This document shows, one piece after another, positions 43,049 through 51,696 of a stretch of DNA of 64,000 bases. The position numbers and the translations under genes were made by a program. The stretch spans positions 558,001 to 622,000 of the forward strand of contig NZ_PEBD01000008.1 in NCBI RefSeq assembly GCF_002735905.1, given 5' to 3'. The notes under the pieces are model-generated. The model saw only the letters and a program-made list of their open reading frames with translations, did no database searches and was not told the origin of the DNA. Within the stretch, counting starts at the first letter, position 1. The number at the start of each line of letters is the position of its first letter. This DNA is from Williamsia muralis. GTDB lineage: Bacteria > Actinomycetota > Actinomycetes > Mycobacteriales > Mycobacteriaceae.

Positions 43049-44150
43049 TCGCGAACCGCTGGTTGCGTGCCCGCAGTTCGGACTCGGTGGCCGGAACCAT
43101 GAAGTCGCGGGCTTCGTGGACACCTTCTTGCGCGGTTGCCACCCGCGGACGTAGCAACTGTTCGTAGCGGGTGAACGCGATGTCGTGGGCGGCGCCGGCC
43201 TTTGTCATCTCCGACACCAGAGTGTGGGCACCGATCATCGCCAGTGAGGTGCCTCGTCCGGAAAAGAGTGATGCGGCGTGTGCGGCGTCGCCGATCAGGA
43301 CCACCCGCCCGCTCGACCACCGGGGCATGTGCACCTGGCTGACCGAATCGAAGTACAGCCTGTCGGCCTGGGCGACAGCCTGCAGCAGGAACGGGGATTC
43401 CCAACCCTGCTCGCCCTTCATCAGGTCGATCAGCACCCGCTTCTGGTCGCCGAGATCACGGTTGTCGTAGCCGACCTCGGGGGTACGGGCGGCCATGAAT
43501 CCGATTGTGCGCGAACCGAAGTCCGTGATGCAGAACATGCGGCCCGGGGTGTTGTAGGTGACGCTCTCGCCTGGGGTTCCCGAACCCAGGGGAAGGTCGA
43601 CGAAAGCGGTATAGGTGTCGAGATGCCGGCGGAAGGTGGTCTCGGGTCCGAACACGGCTTCTCGGACCGTCGAATGGATACCGTCCGCGCCGATGACGAA
43701 GTCGAAGGCGCCTGTGCGGCCGGACGCGAGCGCGACATCGACGGCAGTGCCGGTGTCGGTCACGTCGACGATCGAGTCGTCGTAGACGAACTCGACATTC
43801 GGGCCGATGGCGCCGTGCAGGATTCCGATCAAGCTGTCCCTGGCGATCTCGACGTCGTCGGCCGAGTCGGTGGCGAACTCGTTGGGGAGCACGGCAATCG
43901 GGTGACCCTGATCGTCGACCCAAGTGGTGAAGGCCTCACGGCCGGACGTCGGCACCCTGCTGTCGCGGATGTCGCCGAGGATTCCCATCGCGTCAGCGAC
44001 CGCGAGTGCGTCGCCACGGATGTCGATCGGTGACCCTGCCACCCGCAGTGCCGGTGCGCGCTCGACCACTGTGACGTCGTGTCCGGCCTTCTCGAGCCAG
44101 AATGCAACCGAGAGACCGGCGACGCTCGCTCCCGAAACCAATACAGCCAT
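43032..44150 (-). CDS. FAD-dependent aromatic-type monooxygenase
   Basis: A 372-aa class A flavin monooxygenase. The FAD loop is MAVLVSGASVAGLSVAFWLE (GxGxxG variant GASVAG), the DG motif lies in FDFVIGADGIHSTVRE, and the GD motif is VVLIGDAAHAASLFSGRGTS. These enzymes hydroxylate aromatics or drugs; similarity is to the TetX/Rox-like and salicylate-hydroxylase-like groups, and I cannot choose. Divergent from an alpha/beta hydrolase, with a TAGGATCCAA palindrome between them (probable GntR site), so it may belong to that regulon. Confidence 0.87.
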   Translation of the reverse strand: MAVLVSGASVAGLSVAFWLEKAGHDVTVVERAPALRVAGSPIDIRGDALAVADAMGILGDIRDSRVPTSGREAFTTWVDDQGHPIAVLPNEFATDSADDVEIARDSLIGILHGAIGPNVEFVYDDSIVDVTDTGTAVDVALASGRTGAFDFVIGADGIHSTVREAVFGPETTFRRHLDTYTAFVDLPLGSGTPGESVTYNTPGRMFCITDFGSRTIGFMAARTPEVGYDNRDLGDQKRVLIDLMKGEQGWESPFLLQAVAQADRLYFDSVSQVHMPRWSSGRVVLIGDAAHAASLFSGRGTSLAMIGAHTLVSEMTKAGAAHDIAFTRYEQLLRPRVATAQEGVHEARDFMVPATESELRARNQRFAINAAR

Positions 44151-44203
44151 GGTGGCCTCCCTCAGATCTGAGCCCGCATCCGATCGTATGCAATTCGGCT
44201 ACA

Positions 44204-44215
44204 ATAGGATCCAAT
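44204..44215. promoter_or_regulatory. Candidate GntR operator (site A)
   Basis: ATAGGATCCAAT between the divergent FAD monooxygenase and alpha/beta hydrolase, 53 bp and 70 bp from their starts. Identical over 12 bp to site C before the gamma-glutamyltransferase-like gene; both are preceded by TACAA. Confidence 0.65.
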
Positions 44216-44285
44216 CTAGCATTGTGTGCGTGTTCGCGCACTCGATAGCGACGATGTTTTCCGCCCATCGAGAAAGAAGATCGAC

Positions 44286-45065
44286 ATGTCAGACATCGTG
44301 GTCACGCTCCGAGACGGTAGATCGGTGCCATGCATCGTAAAAGGTTCTGGCGCACCGCTGTTGCTGATCCACGGGGCCGAGAGTGATCGGACGCAGTTCG
44401 CCGACCTCATGACACGGCTCCCATCCGGCCTGCAGGCAGTCGCCTACGATCAGCGCGACACAGGCGACAAGGTCAGCCCAGATGAGCACTACACGATGGA
44501 TGCCATGGCGGATGACGCCGCCGACGTGATCGAGGCACTGCAATGGTCGAAGGTGCACGTACTCGGAACCTCGTACGGAGGCGTGGTCGCCCAGTTGCTG
44601 GCGATCCGGCATCCGGAGCGGGTCAGAACACTGTCGTTGGTGTCGACCACCGGTGCGTACTCATGGCTGGCCGGATTCGCGGAGAAGTCGAAGAAGATGT
44701 CGGCGGCCGAGAGGGCCCAGACCATGCTCGACGCCGCGGTCAGCCCAGACGCGCGAGCGGCCGATCCATCGCTTGTGGACCGTATCCGGGCGGCCTTGGT
44801 GGACCGGACAGCCGAGCAGCACGCCCGGCGGATGAACGCACTGAAGCACCACGACTCGAGGCAACAGCTTCACCGGATCGGTGTGCCCACTCTGGTCGTG
44901 CACGGCGCCGACGACCCGGTGATCCCGATCACCGCAGGTCGGGAGCTGGCCGATCGCATTCCTGGGTCCGCATTCTGGGAGATCCCGAAGGCGCGGCACG
45001 CCACCGCGTTCGAGCACGGCGACGAGTTGTGCGGGAGGGTGGCGACCTTGGTCGAAGGCCGATGA
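44286..45065 (+). CDS. Alpha/beta hydrolase
   Basis: A 259-aa alpha/beta hydrolase. The oxyanion strand is LLLIHGAESDRTQF, the nucleophile elbow is VHVLGTSYGGVVAQLLA (Ser in GTSYGG), the acid is in VVHGADDPVIP, and the base His is in IPKARHATAF. Without a diagnostic motif the substrate could be an ester, lactone or C-C bond. The ATG at 44286 follows GAAAGAAGA; the longer frame from 44226 would begin within the operator region. Followed by a strong terminator. Confidence 0.85.
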   Translation: MSDIVVTLRDGRSVPCIVKGSGAPLLLIHGAESDRTQFADLMTRLPSGLQAVAYDQRDTGDKVSPDEHYTMDAMADDAADVIEALQWSKVHVLGTSYGGVVAQLLAIRHPERVRTLSLVSTTGAYSWLAGFAEKSKKMSAAERAQTMLDAAVSPDARAADPSLVDRIRAALVDRTAEQHARRMNALKHHDSRQQLHRIGVPTLVVHGADDPVIPITAGRELADRIPGSAFWEIPKARHATAFEHGDELCGRVATLVEGR

Positions 45066-45099
45066 TCGAGCCGTGATCCCGGGTTGGTCGAGCCACACA

Positions 45100-45131
45100 A
45101 AGGGGGTGCCTCCGAGCGGAGGCACCCCCTT
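45100..45131. terminator. Bidirectional intrinsic terminator
   Basis: AAGGGGGTGCCTCC (45100-45113) and its exact complement (45118-45131) with a 4-nt GAGC loop. It lies between the convergent alpha/beta hydrolase and APC permease genes. Confidence 0.82.
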
Positions 45132-45146
45132 CTGCGGTGGATGATC

Positions 45147-46580
45147 TCAATCGGTGAGGTGCTCCTCCAGGTCGTGGCCATGGCCACGGCGCCGGTAGAT
45201 GACGGCCCCGTAGATCGCGCCGATGATGGGGATCGCCGGCATGGCGGCGACGATCCAGGAATCGCTACCGGTGACGTCCTGGTAGTTGATCACGACGATG
45301 ACCCCGATGGCGGTGAGCAGCAGGCCGGAGATGGCCGGTGCGATCTTCGACGACCATGCGGTCTCTCCATCGAGCCGACCACGCATCGAGGCGACGACAA
45401 CACTGAGGCAACAACCGATCATCAAGCCGATGATCGACAGTGAGGTGATGCCTGATACCGCTGGGAAGAGATTGATGATGGGGTCGGACTTCGCGATGAC
45501 AAACGGTACGAGAACGATCAGGGAGATGGCGATCTGAACGGCACACGACACCTGCGGCGTGCCGAAACGGGGATGGACGTCAGCGCATCGCTCCGGCAAC
45601 AACCGAGACCTGCCCAGCGCGAACATGTAGCGCGCGGCCATGTTGTGAAAGGCAACCGCTGCGGCCAGGAAGCTGAAAGCGACGAGCAGACTGAGCATCT
45701 CATCGGACCATCCGCCGAGGTATTCGCTGGCGGTGGCGAAGATCAGGCTGCCCGGATCTTCGGCGGCCACGGTCTGGACGTCAGGAAACGCTGCCACGAT
45801 CGACCACGTCGAACCCATGAAGACCAGAACAAGAAGCGCCAGAGCGCAGTACGTCGCAACCTTGATGCTGCGTCGCGGTGCGCGAGCCTCCTCGCCGTAG
45901 ATCGCGGTGGCCTCGAAGCCTGCAAATGACAGCACGCAGAACACCAGCGACAGCGCGAGGTTGCCTTCGAACATCCGGTCCGGGGCAAACACATTGAGGG
46001 AGAAGCCCTCCGGGCGCTGGACGAGAATAGCAATGCCCAGCCAGATGATGATGCCGAACTGGGCGATGGAGACCAATGAGGTCACCTGTTTCGTGATCTC
46101 CACACCCACCAGTCCGAGAACTGCGGTGATCACCAGTGCTATTGCGCCGTATACGTACCACGGCAGGTCGATGTCGGTCATCGTGCCCACTGCGATATCG
46201 GCGAAATAGCCAGTGGCAGCGATCATTCCAGCGGCAGCAAGGTTGTAGGCGACCGTTGCCACGAACGCCGAACCGGCCCCGGACGCCTTGCCGAGGCCGT
46301 AGCCGATGAATGCGTAGTAGGCGCCGGCGTTGATGACCCGCCGGCTGAGCACCACGTAGCCGGCCGTGAACAGGGCCAGCAGGATGCCGACCAGGACAAG
46401 CAGTCCGACAAGTCCCTCACCGACGCCGAAGGCCAGGCCGATCGAGAGGTTCGACGCCATTGCGGTCAGTGGCGCGGTCGCCGCGACGACCATGAACACC
46501 ATGCCGGCGACGCCGATGGTGTTCTTCTTGAGTTGATGTGTATCTACCGGGCTGATGAGCTCGTCATTTGGGACGGCCAT
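45147..46580 (-). CDS. APC-superfamily amino acid/polyamine permease
   Basis: A 477-aa transporter with about 12 hydrophobic helices. The first helix region (TIGVAGMVFMVVAATAPLTA) carries the unwound Gly-containing binding motif; the FAGFEATAIYGEEARAPRRS segment is the conserved APC loop (xxFxGFExxxxxxEExxxPxR). It imports an amino acid or a related amine. It lies 133 bp downstream of the cupin gene on the same strand and is probably co-transcribed from the promoter with GntR site B. Confidence 0.9.
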   Translation of the reverse strand: MAVPNDELISPVDTHQLKKNTIGVAGMVFMVVAATAPLTAMASNLSIGLAFGVGEGLVGLLVLVGILLALFTAGYVVLSRRVINAGAYYAFIGYGLGKASGAGSAFVATVAYNLAAAGMIAATGYFADIAVGTMTDIDLPWYVYGAIALVITAVLGLVGVEITKQVTSLVSIAQFGIIIWLGIAILVQRPEGFSLNVFAPDRMFEGNLALSLVFCVLSFAGFEATAIYGEEARAPRRSIKVATYCALALLVLVFMGSTWSIVAAFPDVQTVAAEDPGSLIFATASEYLGGWSDEMLSLLVAFSFLAAAVAFHNMAARYMFALGRSRLLPERCADVHPRFGTPQVSCAVQIAISLIVLVPFVIAKSDPIINLFPAVSGITSLSIIGLMIGCCLSVVVASMRGRLDGETAWSSKIAPAISGLLLTAIGVIVVINYQDVTGSDSWIVAAMPAIPIIGAIYGAVIYRRRGHGHDLEEHLTD

Positions 46581-46713
46581 GTCTTCTTCTCCTGGTGAGG
46601 GGGATCAGTATGAGGGGATGAGGGCGCACGGAATCGCAGTCGGGCGTCGCCGCCCCGTGATGGGTTTCTGTGGTCGCGCCGCGGGGGCGCCGAGGTTTCA
46701 GATGTCGATGTGA

Positions 46714-47127
46714 TCAGCGATCGGCGGGTGTGGTGAATGACCCGCGATCGTTGTGCTGCCAGGGCAATTCGGTCTCGCTGGGTGAGGTTTCGAGCAGTTC
46801 CACGACGTAGTGGGTGACGGTCTCGTCGCCAAGGTTGCGGATGCGGTGAGGATTGAGCGGCTTCGCCGATCCCACGGTCTTGTAGAGGACAAAGCCGGGC
46901 TCCGCTTGCTGCGTGATGCCCCACTCGTCGTCACCGAGTTCCTGCCCCTGTGCGTTGCCGGCTGCAGGCCAGATGACGACGTGGTCATGGTGGTGCTGAT
47001 GAAAATCGAACAATCCCCCGGGTTCGAGCGTCATCGACCACACGCGCACTCGATCGTTTTCGAAGATGAGGGTGTCACCGGGCGTCGGCGGAATCGCGGT
47101 GCCGGGACTGGTCGGGATGTCGGCCAT
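46714..47127 (-). CDS. Cupin-domain protein
   Basis: A 137-aa single cupin. The first motif is LFDFHQHHHDHVVIWPAAG (several metal-ligand His residues), and the second is SAKPLNPHRIRNLGDETVTH. The fold may act as an isomerase, dioxygenase or sugar-binding protein; the activity is not determined. The ATG at 47127 has AGGAGC upstream; a longer frame from 47238 would run through GntR site B. It is first of a two-gene unit with the APC permease. Confidence 0.85.
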   Translation of the reverse strand: MADIPTSPGTAIPPTPGDTLIFENDRVRVWSMTLEPGGLFDFHQHHHDHVVIWPAAGNAQGQELGDDEWGITQQAEPGFVLYKTVGSAKPLNPHRIRNLGDETVTHYVVELLETSPSETELPWQHNDRGSFTTPADR

Positions 47128-47192
47128 GTGAGTTGCTCCTAGCGGGTGGTGAAGTGCTGTATCAAGTGTTGCTGATCTGAGCGCAGTTCGCA

Positions 47193-47204
47193 GCTGGATC
47201 CAAA
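47193..47204. promoter_or_regulatory. Candidate GntR operator (site B)
   Basis: GCTGGATCCAAA, 65 bp upstream of the cupin start; shares the TNGGATCCNA-type core with sites A, C and D, but is the most divergent copy. Confidence 0.45.
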
Positions 47205-47402
47205 AAATTGAAACGGGATGCAACCGCGACCTTGCCACTTCGCGAACAGTCCGTCAATAGGAACGTGGATTGTTCACGCAGGTAGAAGATGTTTCATCGG
47301 CGTTACAGCGGTTGATACGCGGTGTGCGATGGGGCGATGACTGTCGCGGGTTGCCCACACAGTGGGGCATGGCCAGGCGCCCTATGGTTACTATTCGTAC
47401 AA

Positions 47403-47414
47403 ATAGGATCCAAT
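47403..47414. promoter_or_regulatory. Candidate GntR operator (site C)
   Basis: ATAGGATCCAAT, 25 bp upstream of the gamma-glutamyltransferase-like start. Identical to site A over 12 bp and also preceded by TACAA. Confidence 0.65.
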
Positions 47415-47439
47415 AACGAGCGCCAGCGAGGTTTGACCA

Positions 47440-49227
47440 ATGCCCTTCACGCCCCCGAGAGAGTTCCTCACCCGCCCAGACCTCAAGGGAACGTTCGGGA
47501 TGTCGGCCTCGACGCACTGGCTGGCGTCGGGTGCGGCACAGTCGGTGCTGGAACGCGGTGGTAACGCCTTCGACGCAGCCACGGCTGCCGCGTTTGTGTT
47601 GCACGTCGTCGAACCGCATCTGAACGGCCCGGGTGGCGACATGGTCGGCATCGTCTCCCCGGTGGGCAAACCGCCGCAGGTGCTGATGGGCCAGGGCCCG
47701 GCGCCGGCCGCAGCCTCCATCGCTCACATGCGTCGACTCGGTCTGGACATGGTGCCGGCGTCTGGTGCCCTCGCCGCCGCGGTGCCGGGTGCGGTGGATG
47801 CGTGGTTGCTGCTTCTGCGTGACCATGGCACCTGGGAGCTGAGCGACATCCTCGACTACGCGATCGGCTACGCCGACAACGGCCACTGCCTGTCAGGACG
47901 AGCGTGCGCGGTGATCGGCACCGTCGCCGACCTCTTCTTCGAACACTGGCCGACATCGGCGGCGCTGTGGATGCCCGACGGCCGCGTTCCACTCGCCGAC
48001 CAGTTGTTCAAGAATTCCGCGTACGCTGCGACTCTTCGACGGCTGATCGCCGCCGGCCGGGACCGACGTTCACGACCGGAGCGGATAGAAGCCGCGCGTA
48101 CGGAGTGGGGCTCGGGGTCGATTGCGGCTGAGATCGATGCGTTTGTGCGACAACCGCATCGGCATTCTTCTGGACGGGACCATCGAGGGGTGCTGGCGCT
48201 CGCTGACATGGCGGCGTTCAGCGCCTGCTGGGAGCGTCCGGTGGCCTTCGACTTCCGTGGATCGACCATCCTGAAGTCCGATGCCTGGGGGCAGGGGCCG
48301 GTGTTGCTGCAGGCGCTGGCCATCCTCGACGAACTGCCCGACGAGGATGTCGATCCGTCGACCGCAGTCGGCGCACACAATGTCCTCGAGGCGCTCAAGC
48401 TGGCCATGGCCGATCGAGAGGCGTACTACGGCGACGGCCTCGACCGGTCGCAGCTCGAGGTGTTGCTGTCACGGGAGTACGCCGCCGTTCGCCGCAAAGA
48501 GATTGCGTGGCATGCGTCCACCGAGTTCCGCCCCGGGCTGTGCGGCATCGATCCCTACGTGCCCCCGCTGGTGGAAGCGGCCGGCCAGGCGTCGGGAGGT
48601 GCGACCGGCGAACCGACCGTCACCGTCACCGGCGAGACGCGCGGCGACACCTGCCACATCGACGTCATCGACCGGTGGGGCAACGCGATCTCGGCCACTC
48701 CCTCGGGCGGGTGGCTGCAGTCGTCGCCGACCATTCCCTCGTTGGGTTTTGCTCTGGGAACACGACTTCAGATGACGTGGCTCGACCCGGCCAGCCCGTC
48801 TGCCCTTCGCCCTGGGAAGAGGCCGCGGACCACGCTGACCCCCACCATGGTGATCCGCGATGGATGGGCGGTTGCGGCGCTGGGCACGCCCGGTGGCGAT
48901 CAGCAAGACCAGTGGCAACTCAGTTACCTCTTGCGAACACTCATCGGCGGTTACACACCTCAGCAGGCGATCGATGCCCCGACCCTGCACACCACGTCGA
49001 TGCCGGGCTCGTTCTGGCCACGCACCTGGGAGCCGGGAGGAGCAGTGGTCGAGGATCGACTGGGGGAGGCGGTGATCGGGGAACTCGTCGCTCGTGGACA
49101 CCACATCACCCGCGCCGGTGACTGGTCACTGGGCCGGCTGAGTGTGGTCACCCGCGACCAGTCTTCCGGCGTACTCGGGTCGGCTGCCAATCCCCGTGGG
49201 GCACAGGGTTACGCAGTCGGACGATGA
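47440..49227 (+). CDS. Gamma-glutamyltransferase-family Ntn-hydrolase
   Basis: A 595-aa GGT-type precursor. The large-subunit part (about 1-403) has the start FGMSASTHWLASGAAQSVLE and FDAATAAAFVLHVVEPHLNG. The small-subunit starts at the nucleophile T404 in ETRGDTCHIDVIDRWGNAIS, where self-cleavage is expected, and includes TPTMVIRDGWAVAALGTPGG with the GTPGGD loop. There is no signal peptide, so it acts in the cytoplasm, unlike periplasmic GGT; such proteins often act on gamma-glutamyl-amides or are acylases. The substrate is probably imported by the APC permease. GntR site C lies just upstream. Confidence 0.87.
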   Translation: MPFTPPREFLTRPDLKGTFGMSASTHWLASGAAQSVLERGGNAFDAATAAAFVLHVVEPHLNGPGGDMVGIVSPVGKPPQVLMGQGPAPAAASIAHMRRLGLDMVPASGALAAAVPGAVDAWLLLLRDHGTWELSDILDYAIGYADNGHCLSGRACAVIGTVADLFFEHWPTSAALWMPDGRVPLADQLFKNSAYAATLRRLIAAGRDRRSRPERIEAARTEWGSGSIAAEIDAFVRQPHRHSSGRDHRGVLALADMAAFSACWERPVAFDFRGSTILKSDAWGQGPVLLQALAILDELPDEDVDPSTAVGAHNVLEALKLAMADREAYYGDGLDRSQLEVLLSREYAAVRRKEIAWHASTEFRPGLCGIDPYVPPLVEAAGQASGGATGEPTVTVTGETRGDTCHIDVIDRWGNAISATPSGGWLQSSPTIPSLGFALGTRLQMTWLDPASPSALRPGKRPRTTLTPTMVIRDGWAVAALGTPGGDQQDQWQLSYLLRTLIGGYTPQQAIDAPTLHTTSMPGSFWPRTWEPGGAVVEDRLGEAVIGELVARGHHITRAGDWSLGRLSVVTRDQSSGVLGSAANPRGAQGYAVGR

Positions 49228-49255
49228 CCGGCGCGGACGATGGGATCTGTGACGG

Positions 49256-49972
49256 TCAGGGTGTGAAGGTCTCTTGTGAACGGCTGGTGATGAGTTCGCG
49301 TGCCCGGCGGGAGTGTTCGATCATCAGGTCCCGGGCAGCGTCGCCATCGCGGCGGTCGATGGCCTCGACGATGCGCGCGTGCGCGTCGGCGTTCTCGGCC
49401 AGCAAGCGTGGGTCGGCATCCAGAGCCGTCCATGTGAGGTTGCGGGGGATCCGGTGATGCAGCGACGACACCGTCGCGGTGAGCTGGGTGTTTCCGCCCG
49501 CGTCCAGGATCGTGTCGTGAAAGGTGGAGTTGGCCTTGACCCAGCGCTTGCGAAGCTCTGCAGGCGTGGACTCCCCGTCGAGGGCAGCCTGCACGACGGC
49601 ACGGAAATCGTCGACGGCCGCGTAGAGAACCTTCAGTTGAGAGTGGGTGATCAACCGGGCCGCCTCGTGGGCAGCGTGCCCCTCGAGCAACGCCCTGACC
49701 TCGAATACCTCGGTCAACTCGCGCAGCGACGGCTGACGGGGCCGGGCTCCGCGGTTGGGGACGATCTCGACGACGCCCAGAGCCTGCAGTTGGCCGAGCG
49801 CTTCGCGGATCGGCATTCGGCTCACCCCGAGTTCTCTGGCAAGCGACTCCTGGCGAATCCAGGTCCCGAAGTTGTACTCACCGCGGCTGATTCGCTCCGC
49901 GATCGTGTCCACGAGCTGCTGGACCAGCGGCGAGGTGGCTCCGGCAGGCTCACCGCCGCCGTTCTGTGCCAT
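49256..49972 (-). CDS. GntR-family regulator (FadR/FCD subfamily)
   Basis: A 238-aa regulator. The winged helix (about 15-80) has IRQESLARELGVSRMPIREA and VEIVPNRGARPRQPS; the FCD domain (about 88-220) has LTEVFEVRALLEGHAAHEAA and the metal-binding-like AHARIVEAIDRRDGDAARD. FCD proteins typically sense small carboxylic acids. It is divergent from the DapA-like gene, with GntR site D between them, 28 bp upstream of its own ATG, so autoregulation is likely. The same palindrome lies before three other transcription units in the block. Confidence 0.9.
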   Translation of the reverse strand: MAQNGGGEPAGATSPLVQQLVDTIAERISRGEYNFGTWIRQESLARELGVSRMPIREALGQLQALGVVEIVPNRGARPRQPSLRELTEVFEVRALLEGHAAHEAARLITHSQLKVLYAAVDDFRAVVQAALDGESTPAELRKRWVKANSTFHDTILDAGGNTQLTATVSSLHHRIPRNLTWTALDADPRLLAENADAHARIVEAIDRRDGDAARDLMIEHSRRARELITSRSQETFTP

Positions 49973-49999
49973 CGATGTCCTTCCGCAGACGTCTCGAAG

Positions 50000-50011
50000 A
50001 TTGGATCCAGA
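50000..50011. promoter_or_regulatory. Candidate GntR operator (site D)
   Basis: ATTGGATCCAGA between the divergent GntR and DapA-like genes; its last base is the A of the DapA-like start codon. Matches sites A and C in the GGATCC core and flanking AT. Confidence 0.55.
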
Positions 50012-50901
50012 TGAATGCTACTGACTCCGCCCGTGCAGTGTGGGCAATGCTACCCACGCCCTTCACGCCAGGCGGCGAACGGATCTGCGAGCAGTCCCTC
50101 CGCGCGCTGACCCGCGAAATGCTCGGGCGAGGATGTACGGGATCGATCGCGCTCGGGGTCATCGCCGAACCGGCCTCGCTCTCGCTCGACGAGAAGATGA
50201 GGGTGCTCGACGTCGTGATCAGCGCATCGGAAGGCGCTCCCGTCATCGCCACGGTCATGTCACTGGACCCGGCGGTCGCGGCGGACGAGGCGACAGCGCT
50301 CGGCACACGGTTCGGGACGTCGCTGGCAGGAGTGATGATCCCTGTTCGATCAAACGACGCCGATGTCGTCAGACGTTCGATTGTTGATACCCACGGCCTC
50401 AGTAATCTGCCGGTGATGGTGCAGGATCTACCGTCGGCCACCGGTGTCCGCATCGACATCGACGACCTGGTCGGTGCACTCGCCGGTCTGGGATCGTCGT
50501 TGATGGCGGTCAAAGCCGAAGCACCTCCGACATTTTCGAGAATCCGCAGACTTCGGGAAGACGTCGGCACCGTGGTTGTTTCCGGCAACGGTGGGATCGG
50601 CGTGGTCGATGACTTCCTTGCCGGAGCCCGGTGGGCTGCTGCTGGGGTCTCGCGCCCCGAGGTACTGGTGCAGGCAGTCAGGCGCATCGAGTTGGGCGAC
50701 CTCGTGGGTGCACAGCGAATGATCGACTCCGTGGCGTCGCTGATTTCCTACGAGACCCAACCGGGCACGAGCATTGCGATCCGGAAGGAGCATTGGCGAC
50801 GGCAAGGTGTCATCGCCGACTCCGCTGTCAGGCGACCTACGATGTCGTACGACCCGGCATTCGACGTCCACAGCGAGCGAATGGGTTTCACTGCCGGCTG
50901 A
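50011..50901 (+). CDS. DapA-family lyase/aldolase
   Basis: A 296-aa TIM-barrel protein of the dihydrodipicolinate synthase/N-acetylneuraminate lyase family. The Schiff-base lysine is K168 in SLMAVKAEAPPTF. The usual catalytic Tyr of the YxxP motif is replaced (VMVQDLPSATGV), and the G-T-G-E loop reads GVIAEPASLS, so it is not a canonical DapA; a catabolic aldolase or dehydratase is likelier. The ATG at 50011 coincides with the end of GntR site D. Divergent from its likely regulator. Confidence 0.85.
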   Translation: MNATDSARAVWAMLPTPFTPGGERICEQSLRALTREMLGRGCTGSIALGVIAEPASLSLDEKMRVLDVVISASEGAPVIATVMSLDPAVAADEATALGTRFGTSLAGVMIPVRSNDADVVRRSIVDTHGLSNLPVMVQDLPSATGVRIDIDDLVGALAGLGSSLMAVKAEAPPTFSRIRRLREDVGTVVVSGNGGIGVVDDFLAGARWAAAGVSRPEVLVQAVRRIELGDLVGAQRMIDSVASLISYETQPGTSIAIRKEHWRRQGVIADSAVRRPTMSYDPAFDVHSERMGFTAG

Positions 50902-50954
50902 GCCCACACCGCCCGTGACCGAACTCAGCCCGCCCCGACCAGTTGGAGCACCCG

Positions 50955-51653
50955 ATGACATCCCCAAAAGAGCCGGCACTTCTCGACCGCGTCGAAAGGC
51001 GGGGCCTGGTCCTGATGTTGGTACTGACGTTTGTCACAGGGGTGGTCGATGCGGTCGGCTACCTGGGTCTGGACCGCGTCTTCGTGGGGAACATGACGGG
51101 CAACATCGTCATCCTCGGAATGGGTGTCGCCGGCGCCGACGACCTGCCCGTCCTCGGACCCGCGATCGCGCTCGGCACATTCGTGATCGGGGCTTTCGCC
51201 GCGGGAATGGTGTTGCGGCGCAGACCGAAGGGCTGGACGACGGCCGTGACAGGTTGTCTCGCCGCAGGTTCGGTGATTCTCGCCGCCGCGGCGACAGCTG
51301 CCGCCCTTACCGACACCGAACACTCCGTGTCGGCTCAGATCTGCGTTGCCGCGGCAACGGCCGCCGCAATGGGCATCCAGGCGTGCGTGGCCCGCAAGGT
51401 TGCCATCGCCGACATGACGACGGTGGTGGTGACTTCCACCCTGACATCCCTGGCCGCCGAGACATGGACGCGTGGTGGACGAACTGCCCTTTGGAACCGT
51501 CGATTCGGCGCCATCGCAACGATTTTCGTCGGAGCTGTGATCGGTGCTGTGCTACTGGCGGTGAGCGCCGTGGGTGTCGCGCTGGCCGTCGCCGCGGGGT
51601 TGTCGGTCCTGGTGACCGTGATCGGGCACATTCGTATGCGAGCCTCGGCCTGA
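50955..51653 (+). CDS. DUF1275 (YoaK-type) membrane protein
   Basis: A 232-aa integral membrane protein with about six helices: TFVTGVVDAVGYLGLDRVFV and GNMTGNIVILGMGV are the DUF1275 N-terminal signature (TGxxDAxxxL...FxaNMTGN). Function is unknown; a transport role is suggested for the family. The ATG at 50955 follows GGAGCACCCG, and it is 53 bp after the DapA-like gene on the same strand, so may be co-transcribed with it. Confidence 0.85.
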   Translation: MTSPKEPALLDRVERRGLVLMLVLTFVTGVVDAVGYLGLDRVFVGNMTGNIVILGMGVAGADDLPVLGPAIALGTFVIGAFAAGMVLRRRPKGWTTAVTGCLAAGSVILAAAATAAALTDTEHSVSAQICVAAATAAAMGIQACVARKVAIADMTTVVVTSTLTSLAAETWTRGGRTALWNRRFGAIATIFVGAVIGAVLLAVSAVGVALAVAAGLSVLVTVIGHIRMRASA

Positions 51654-51696
51654 AGAAGTTCTGATCCGCTGCGCAGCGGTGGTGGACTCCCGAGCG

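Noticed and set aside
43278-44033. 251-codon plus-strand frame
   Set aside because: Antisense to the FAD monooxygenase, which has all FAD motifs.
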